DNA from: Pirellulaceae bacterium
GTDB lineage: Bacteria > Planctomycetota > Planctomycetia > Pirellulales > Pirellulaceae
Reading direction: 5' to 3'
Length of the DNA: 29,860 nt
NCBI GenBank assembly: GCA_013002105.1
Contig: JABDKS010000295.1
Span: 1 to 29,860, forward strand
Shown: positions 24,880 through 29,860 of the stretch, piece after piece
Layout: each line of letters starts with the position of its first letter
How positions within the stretch are numbered: the first letter of the stretch is position 1
Program-made: the position numbers and the translations under genes
Notes under the pieces: model-generated
What the model was told of the DNA's origin: nothing
Seen by the model: the letters and a program-made list of their open reading frames with translations, nothing else
The model's database searches: none

Positions 24880-26874
24880 ATGAACATCACCATTGAAACA
24901 CCCGAAACGTCGGCCGAGTTGCCCACAACGATTTGCGACGCCGATCTGCTGGATGCGTGGATCCGCGATCAACACGGCCAGTCGCTTGCAACGTTGATCG
25001 GGCGGTACAGCGTGATGGTGCTCAGCGTGTGTCGGCGACGCTGCCGGTCAAAATTCGACGCGGAGGACGCTTATCAAACGACTTTTTTGCATTTAGCACG
25101 CAATGCGAGCAAGATTCGTCGACCCGAGTGTTTGCCAGGTTGGTTGCATCGCGTCGCGCAGCGCGCTGCCATCGCAACACTGGACACTAAAAATATGGAT
25201 GTCCTACCCATAGTCGATCCACCCGCCCAACCTGACGACCCGTTGGATCGATTGACCCAGCGTCACGAAGCAATCGTGTTGGATGAAGAACTCGCGGATT
25301 TGCCAGAACACTACCGAGCGGCGTTGGTGATGCATGTCCTGGAAGAACGACCGCTTGCCGAAGTCGCTCATCACCTGGGCACCACGGTCGGTTCCATTCG
25401 CGGTCGGCTGCAACGAGGCAAGCAACTGTTGGCCCGTCGGCTGCGTAGCCGGGGCATCGTTCCGGTGCTGGCATTTGCTGCAGTGAAGGCCTGGACGGTC
25501 AGCGAAGCGGTCGCGACAGATACGAGTCGGACGATGATCGACTCTGCCACAAGCGGCGACTTGCCTGAACAACCCATCGACACTTCTCTGCTCGATTCTC
25601 TTCTGCGAAACGGTACCCATGCCATGAATTCTCTTTACACTCTCGGTGGCGTGCTCTGCACAGCCGCCGTCGTCACATTGTTGCTGGTGATCGATCATTC
25701 CCCGGCCGTGGGTCAACCGCAATCGCCAATCGTGATGTCCCTTCCGGCGGCACCTCCCAGTACGGATCATGGACAACTGGGGCACTTGGCCCAGATTGTC
25801 GGCGACCAACCCAAGCCGCAGCAAAATCAGCCCAGCAACAATTCGCAAGGACAATGGAATGAGGTTCAAACAGCTTCTGATCCTCCCCAATTTTGGATCA
25901 ACAAAGCGGTTGTTCCAAAACCAGAAGGCGCGATCGCTAAGCGAGCGGTCGAGGCAATGGAGACCGACGTTGACTTGAACATCGAGCCAACGACGATCGC
26001 CGATCTATCGGCCCAACTCACGACCGCGACCGGAGTTCCAGTCCTCGTCGATGAAAGGGGTGTCGCCTTTGCCAAACTGCAGCCGAGCAGCCCGATCGCA
26101 GCGTTTGATCGTTCAGCGATCCCGTTGAAAACTGCGCTCGTATTGATATTGAAACCGTACGGACTCAAAGCAGTCGTCAGCGAGGAGGGCATTACGATCA
26201 CGGCCGATCCGGCAACATTGGTTCACAAGGAGATCGGTACGGCACAGTGGATCAACATTCGTAATGACGTCGCCGAAGAGATCGCAAAAACGCTGCAGAC
26301 GAAATGTGATCTCGACTTGGTGGAAATTCCCCTAATCGAGATGGCTGAAAATATTGAGGCCAAATACTTGGTGCCCGTCAGGGTGGATGATCGCGCGCTC
26401 GAAGAGATCGGAATCTCGTACGAGCAACCCGTCTCGGGACGATTCTCGAACGTTAGCTTGGACAGCGCCCTGTCGACCATGCTTCAAGACATGGACTTAA
26501 CGCTGACGATACGCGACGAATCACTGGTGATCACGACGATCGAAGCCGCCGAGGCTTCGCTACTGAATCGAATCTATTGGCTCGAAAGCACCGGTTTCGC
26601 ACCGGGTGATTTCAATTCGATCATCCAGGTCATTCAAACAACCATTGTCCCCGACACCTGGGAGGCACTCGGCGGATCGTCGACGATGTCACCGCTGGTG
26701 ACTGGCCGACCGGCGATCCTGGTGTCGACTACCTATGACGTTCACGAGAGCATTGACAATCTGTTTCGCAGTTTGCGGCAAGCCCATTTTGGATCCGATC
26801 CCGTCATAGAGCCAGTCTTAGTCCCGGCATCGCAAGTCCTACCACGCAACCAAATGGGCGGCGGATTTATGTAA
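24880..26874 (+). CDS. Membrane-anchored ECF sigma factor fused to STN-like and secretin-N-like domains
   Basis: A 664-aa protein. The N-terminal ~190 residues are an ECF sigma factor: region 2 (about 32-99) with DAEDAYQTTFLHLAR and LPGWLHRVAQRAA, and region 4 (about 134-188) with LPEHYRAALVMHVLEERPLA, then a helix-turn-helix AHHLGTTVGSIRGRLQRGKQ. A single TM helix (LYTLGGVLCTAAVVTLLLVI, about 252-271) follows, then a Gln/Pro/Asn-rich linker. The last ~300 residues repeat the preceding gene's architecture: STN-like repeats at about 367-441 and 478-553, then IVPDTWEALGG and ILVSTTYDVHESI. The predicted topology puts the sigma domain in the cytoplasm and the repeats outside. It would be a one-protein transmembrane signalling device if the sigma domain works tethered or is released by proteolysis; neither is shown. 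The gene is 86 bp after its paralogue and ends 3 bp from a convergent gene. Confidence 0.88.
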   Translation: MNITIETPETSAELPTTICDADLLDAWIRDQHGQSLATLIGRYSVMVLSVCRRRCRSKFDAEDAYQTTFLHLARNASKIRRPECLPGWLHRVAQRAAIATLDTKNMDVLPIVDPPAQPDDPLDRLTQRHEAIVLDEELADLPEHYRAALVMHVLEERPLAEVAHHLGTTVGSIRGRLQRGKQLLARRLRSRGIVPVLAFAAVKAWTVSEAVATDTSRTMIDSATSGDLPEQPIDTSLLDSLLRNGTHAMNSLYTLGGVLCTAAVVTLLLVIDHSPAVGQPQSPIVMSLPAAPPSTDHGQLGHLAQIVGDQPKPQQNQPSNNSQGQWNEVQTASDPPQFWINKAVVPKPEGAIAKRAVEAMETDVDLNIEPTTIADLSAQLTTATGVPVLVDERGVAFAKLQPSSPIAAFDRSAIPLKTALVLILKPYGLKAVVSEEGITITADPATLVHKEIGTAQWINIRNDVAEEIAKTLQTKCDLDLVEIPLIEMAENIEAKYLVPVRVDDRALEEIGISYEQPVSGRFSNVSLDSALSTMLQDMDLTLTIRDESLVITTIEAAEASLLNRIYWLESTGFAPGDFNSIIQVIQTTIVPDTWEALGGSSTMSPLVTGRPAILVSTTYDVHESIDNLFRSLRQAHFGSDPVIEPVLVPASQVLPRNQMGGGFM

Positions 26875-26877
26875 TCT

Positions 26878-28239
26878 CTACGCCGACAGATTGGATCCCA
26901 CATCGGTTCGATAGGCCGACATCGCCGGCAGCAAACCTGCGATCAACGCCAGGATCAACACCAACGGCAAGATGTAAATCTCGTAGAAACTGGTGGTAAA
27001 CATCCCCGGCCGCACACCCGTTTGAGCTTCGATCATTGGACTGGCAATCCAGATCGCAAAGTGCGCCAACAGCCAACCCAACACGCCGCCGATCACAGCG
27101 ATCAACAAACTTTCGCACAGGATGATCGACGTTACGGTGTCACGTCGTGCCCCCAATGCCCGCATCACGGCAATATCACGACGGCGATCGTTCATGGAGT
27201 TGTAAATCGCGACCAAAATCCCCACCGCCGCGACCACACAAGTGATCAACGTAATCACTAACAGGGCCGTCAACAGGGGCCCGACAATCGCATTCATCAA
27301 TTTTGCGATCTCACCGACCGGTGCTGCGGCTTGCGCCTGCAGACTCTCATTGATCTTGTTCTGCATTGGCGGTGCCATGAACAGGTTTCCATTGCGAATC
27401 AAGATCGATGTCACTTCTCGCTGGGGGATGGTCAGCGGTGTCCATTGATCATCGCCGAAACCCTCGGTGGGATCGACGATCACTTCGTCACCGGTCAGCG
27501 GCTTAGCGTGATTCTCCAGCAAATAGAATCCTTCCAAATTCGTGAAGGCCGCGCGATCATTGGGTGTTCCCGTTGGGTCCAGAATCCCGACCACCACAAA
27601 CCCTTGTCCATGTCCCTTTCCTTCGGGATCACCATGGGTGGGCTTGAACTCTTCGCCAACGCTGATCCCCATCTCGGCGGCCACACGTGAACCCAACACG
27701 GCTTCGAAGAATCGATTCTCCGGCGAATACTCCATGAACGCTCGACCGGAGGAGAACGTGAATTCTTCGTCCACATCCGGGCCATGACGCAGCTTTTCAA
27801 AAAACTCAGGCGTCGTCCCCACCGCGCGAAACTCGCCGTAGTAATCGCCCAAAGCCAAGGGAATCGCGAACCCACCGGCAATGAACGCCGCGTACTCGCC
27901 ATCCCGCTCGCCCAATGCCGGATCGCCACCGAACTTCCGGACCATTTCTGCGCGTTGCTCTTGGTCAAAGAACTCCATGTACTCGGTGTACGGCAAATTC
28001 TCGATCGGTTGACTCAGGTAATAAACGCTATTGAGCGTCAGTTGCAACGCGCTGCCTTTGGGTCCGACAACCAAGTTGTAGCCCACTTGCGCATTGCGAC
28101 TGAAGGCCTCGCTAACGATGCCAAAGATCGACAACACCAACACCACCAATCCAACACCCAATGCTAACGACAGAGTCGTCAGGATGCTGGAAAGCGAACG
28201 GTGGCAAAAATTTCGCCAAGCTATCTGAATCAGCGACAT
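26878..28239 (-). CDS. FtsX/LolC-type ABC transporter permease
   Basis: A 453-aa permease of the MacB/LolCDE/FtsX superfamily. An N-terminal TM helix (about 18-42) is followed by a ~250-residue extracytoplasmic MacB-PCD-like domain, then three TM helices in the C-terminal third (about 318-345, 372-398 and 420-440). Between them lies the cytoplasmic MNDRRRDIAVMRALGARRDTV segment (coupling loop). It is the substrate-handling partner of the ATPase encoded 75 bp upstream. Probable roles are lipoprotein release, peptide or lipid handling, or mechanotransduction; the sequence does not decide. The stop is 3 bp from the convergent sigma-fusion stop, leaving no room for a separate terminator. Confidence 0.92.
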   Translation of the reverse strand: MSLIQIAWRNFCHRSLSSILTTLSLALGVGLVVLVLSIFGIVSEAFSRNAQVGYNLVVGPKGSALQLTLNSVYYLSQPIENLPYTEYMEFFDQEQRAEMVRKFGGDPALGERDGEYAAFIAGGFAIPLALGDYYGEFRAVGTTPEFFEKLRHGPDVDEEFTFSSGRAFMEYSPENRFFEAVLGSRVAAEMGISVGEEFKPTHGDPEGKGHGQGFVVVGILDPTGTPNDRAAFTNLEGFYLLENHAKPLTGDEVIVDPTEGFGDDQWTPLTIPQREVTSILIRNGNLFMAPPMQNKINESLQAQAAAPVGEIAKLMNAIVGPLLTALLVITLITCVVAAVGILVAIYNSMNDRRRDIAVMRALGARRDTVTSIILCESLLIAVIGGVLGWLLAHFAIWIASPMIEAQTGVRPGMFTTSFYEIYILPLVLILALIAGLLPAMSAYRTDVGSNLSA

Positions 28240-28249
28240 ATTCTCGTAG

Positions 28250-28267
28250 AACGGACTTCAGTCCGTT
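28250..28267. repeat. Short palindrome between the two ABC genes
   Basis: AACGGACT and AGTCCGTT flank a 2-base centre in the 75-bp gap between permease and ATPase. An 8-bp stem with such a tight loop could pause or attenuate transcription, or be a dispersed intergenic repeat. No second copy was found in this window. Confidence 0.45.
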
Positions 28268-28314
28268 ACCCGCAAAAAGGAATCGGAAACAAAACTAGCA
28301 CGCCTGCCGCCCAA

Positions 28315-28989
28315 CTAGGACGCGGCAAAAGCTCGGTTGATCTCATCAAGCCGATCGACCCGCGAAAACCGCCCCGCTACGTCCATACTGTGCGTCACCA
28401 TCAGCAGCGAAATGTTCTCTTCGTCACAAGACGTTCGGATCAGGTTCAAAACACTATCGGCGCTGGCCGGATCGACGTTGGCGGTCGGCTCGTCGGCCAA
28501 TAACAACTTTGGCTTGCCCGCCAGCGAGCGGGCAATCGCCACCCGTTGCTGTTGGCCCACCGACAGCTGACTCGGTTTGTAATGCGCGCGATCAGCCAAA
28601 CCGACGCGATCCAGCAGATCGATGGCACGGGCAGGGTCGATTCGACCGTGGCCAAACGTCATTCCCAGGCGGACGTTTTCCAGTGCCGTGAACGCGGGCA
28701 ACAGGTTAAATGTCTGAAACACATAGCCAACCATCGACGCCCGAAAACGATCGCGACCTTGTTCGCTGAGCGATGTCAGCTCGATGCCGCCCACACGGAT
28801 GCTTCCTGAATCGGCGGCCAGCAAGCCGGAGATCAAGTGCAGCAGTGTCGTCTTGCCACCGCCGCTTTCACCGATCAAAACGACTTGTTCGCCATCGTCG
28901 ATCTGAAAGTTGGGCAGGTCCAGAACCGTCAACGAACCACCGCCGGGCTGGTCAAATGTCTTGACTAAATCTTTGATCACTAAGGTCAT
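28315..28989 (-). CDS. LolD/MacB-type ABC transporter ATP-binding protein
   Basis: A 224-aa ATPase that powers the adjacent permease. Walker A is GESGGGKTTLL (40-50). The signature is LSVGQQQR (142-149), a variant of LSGGQQQR with Val in place of the first Gly. Walker B is LLLADEP (162-168), followed by the H-loop SLLMVTHS. The Q-loop segment is YVFQTFNLLPAFTALENV, typical of LolD-like subunits. The length is normal for the family. It starts 14 bp after smpB, in a likely smpB-ATPase-permease transcript. Without a second permease gene the transporter would be a homodimeric-permease type. Confidence 0.94.
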   Translation of the reverse strand: MTLVIKDLVKTFDQPGGGSLTVLDLPNFQIDDGEQVVLIGESGGGKTTLLHLISGLLAADSGSIRVGGIELTSLSEQGRDRFRASMVGYVFQTFNLLPAFTALENVRLGMTFGHGRIDPARAIDLLDRVGLADRAHYKPSQLSVGQQQRVAIARSLAGKPKLLLADEPTANVDPASADSVLNLIRTSCDEENISLLMVTHSMDVAGRFSRVDRLDEINRAFAAS

Positions 28990-29003
28990 GGTTATTTTGT
29001 CGG

Positions 29004-29558
29004 CTATCGCCGTCTCATCGCTCGTTGCAGTCCACGGTCGGTATCACGTTTCTTCATCGATTCGCGTTTGTCGTGCAGTTTCTTGCCTTTGACCAATCCC
29101 ATCACGCATTTGGCAATGCCACGATCGTTGAAATAAACCCGCAACGCAATCAACGTCAGACCACGTTCGTGGGCGCGTCCGGCAAAACTATCAAACTCGC
29201 GATCATGAACGAGCAACTTGCGGGGTCGTCGCGGATCATGATTCCACATCCCCGCGTTGGCGTAGTGGCCGATGTCAGCACCAATCAACCACAGTTCGCG
29301 TCCCTTGGTGCGAATGTAGGCTTCGTCGAGCGATAGTTTTCCGTCTCGCATCGATTTCACTTCGCTGCCCATCAACATCATGCCGCACTCGACCGAATCG
29401 ATGACTTCGTACCGATGGCGGGCCTTGCGATTTTCCGAAACCATGGTGATACCGGTATCGGCTTTCTTTTTCGCGCCCGACTTCTTGGACCCGGATTTCT
29501 TGCTACCGGAAGCTTTTTGAATCCCGGTTGGTTTTGACTTTTTGTTCTTTTTGGACAT
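29004..29558 (-). CDS. smpB: SsrA-binding protein SmpB
   Basis: A 184-aa tmRNA-binding protein for rescue of stalled ribosomes. The core is intact: NRKARHRYEVIDSVECGMM, GSEVKSMRDGKLSLDEAYI, PRRPRKLLVH, VMGLVKGKKLHDKRESMKKR, and the basic C-terminal helix RGLQRAMRRR. The N-terminal ~40 residues are an extra Lys/Ser/Gly-rich tail with short repeats (SGSKKSGAKKK), longer than in typical SmpB (~150-160 aa). It starts at ATG 29558 with no clear ribosome binding site; the frame continues 75 bp upstream, but those residues are not family-like. No tmRNA gene is visible in this window. Confidence 0.97.
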   Translation of the reverse strand: MSKKNKKSKPTGIQKASGSKKSGSKKSGAKKKADTGITMVSENRKARHRYEVIDSVECGMMLMGSEVKSMRDGKLSLDEAYIRTKGRELWLIGADIGHYANAGMWNHDPRRPRKLLVHDREFDSFAGRAHERGLTLIALRVYFNDRGIAKCVMGLVKGKKLHDKRESMKKRDTDRGLQRAMRRR

Positions 29559-29812
29559 GACGGGCGAATTGTACTCGCAGAGCCTCCACAGTCGCAGGGC
29601 CGTTCGTTTTTCCCTCACGGCCATTCTTTGCACCCGCCCGGAACCATTGCCGTGTCAGCCGACGCTTTCGATGCTTTGACCGACACGTTTTACGTTGGCA
29701 CCCCGCGGATGTTACGGGGCACCAGCGCCCGCGACCCTGGGTTTCCCTAGTCGTTCGCACTACAATGCGTTGGATAGACCGTTTTGGTTCATTTTTTTAT
29801 TTGGAATGTTTG

Positions 29813-29860
29813 ATGGCTTTTCGCCTGCCCGTGGTCGTTGAACCCGAAATGCCCCAAGGC
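29813..29860 (+). CDS. First codons of an unidentified gene (3' truncated by window edge)
   Basis: ATG 29813 with GGA 7 nt upstream opens a frame MAFRLPVVVEPEMPQG that runs off the window. An alternative ATG at 29806 stops after 11 codons. Too short to assign a family. It is divergent from smpB. The 29559-29812 gap holds no other recognised feature beyond a weak 5-bp stem near 29703-29721. Confidence 0.5.
   Translation, partial: MAFRLPVVVEPEMPQG

Noticed and set aside
25204..25890. 228-codon minus-strand frame opposite the sigma-factor fusion
   Set aside because: No domain, no ribosome binding site, and it lies fully within the well-supported sigma region.
29559..29812. tmRNA gene next to smpB
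   Set aside because: No tRNA-like acceptor/T-arm or tag-peptide frame could be found in this gap.

Overview
The window looks like chromosomal DNA of a planctomycete, most likely a Rhodopirellula-like member of the Pirellulaceae. This is inferred from gene content, with no database search: a membrane-anchored ECF sigma factor with a long C-terminal extension, an EF-hand-rich secreted protein, trypsin-fold proteases with unusual domain partners, zinc-ribbon proteins sharing a short planctomycete-like motif, many TTG and GTG starts, and hairpin repeats between convergent genes. No rRNA, tRNA, CRISPR array, prophage or intact insertion sequence was seen.

Layout. 1-5300: the 3' end of a plus-strand gene; an inverted repeat; katG on the minus strand with a signal peptide; two tandem plus-strand zinc-ribbon genes, the second carrying a CorC-type CBS pair; and a secreted His-rich low-complexity protein. 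5300-7220: a gene-poor stretch, a VIT1/CCC1-type iron/manganese transporter, and upstream of it a methyltransferase remnant broken by an in-frame amber codon. 7221-12256 (minus strand) reads as one operon: AroE-like protein, two-TM protein, SMUG-type uracil-DNA glycosylase, possibly a small ORF, EF-hand protein, and perhaps a PA0069-type radical SAM protein. Several of these genes overlap by 4 bp.

12709-19015: an LRAT-fold protein (+); a thioredoxin-trypsin fusion (-); metG (+); then an alpha/beta hydrolase and an overlapping GNAT acetyltransferase (+). 19037-19210 holds a second inverted repeat and a lone half-copy. 19248-21478 (minus strand) is a pair of coupled exported trypsin-fold/PDZ proteins. 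The first has an intact triad. The second has lost the His and Ser and carries its PDZ domain inside the protease fold. Divergent from them run an NAD-binding epimerase-like protein and a metallo-beta-lactamase-fold hydrolase.

23690-26874 is the most unusual locus. A secreted protein with two secretin-STN-like repeats and a secretin-N-like domain is followed by an ECF sigma factor joined through a transmembrane helix to a homologous set of domains. The window closes with a minus-strand group (smpB, a LolD-like ATPase, a FtsX/LolC-like permease) and the first codons of a plus-strand gene.

Working picture: much of the accessory content concerns the cell envelope and redox or metal stress (exported KatG, thioredoxin-protease, paired exported proteases, VIT transporter, EF-hand protein, membrane-tethered sigma factor). 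The housekeeping genes (metG, smpB, SMUG) are ordinary.
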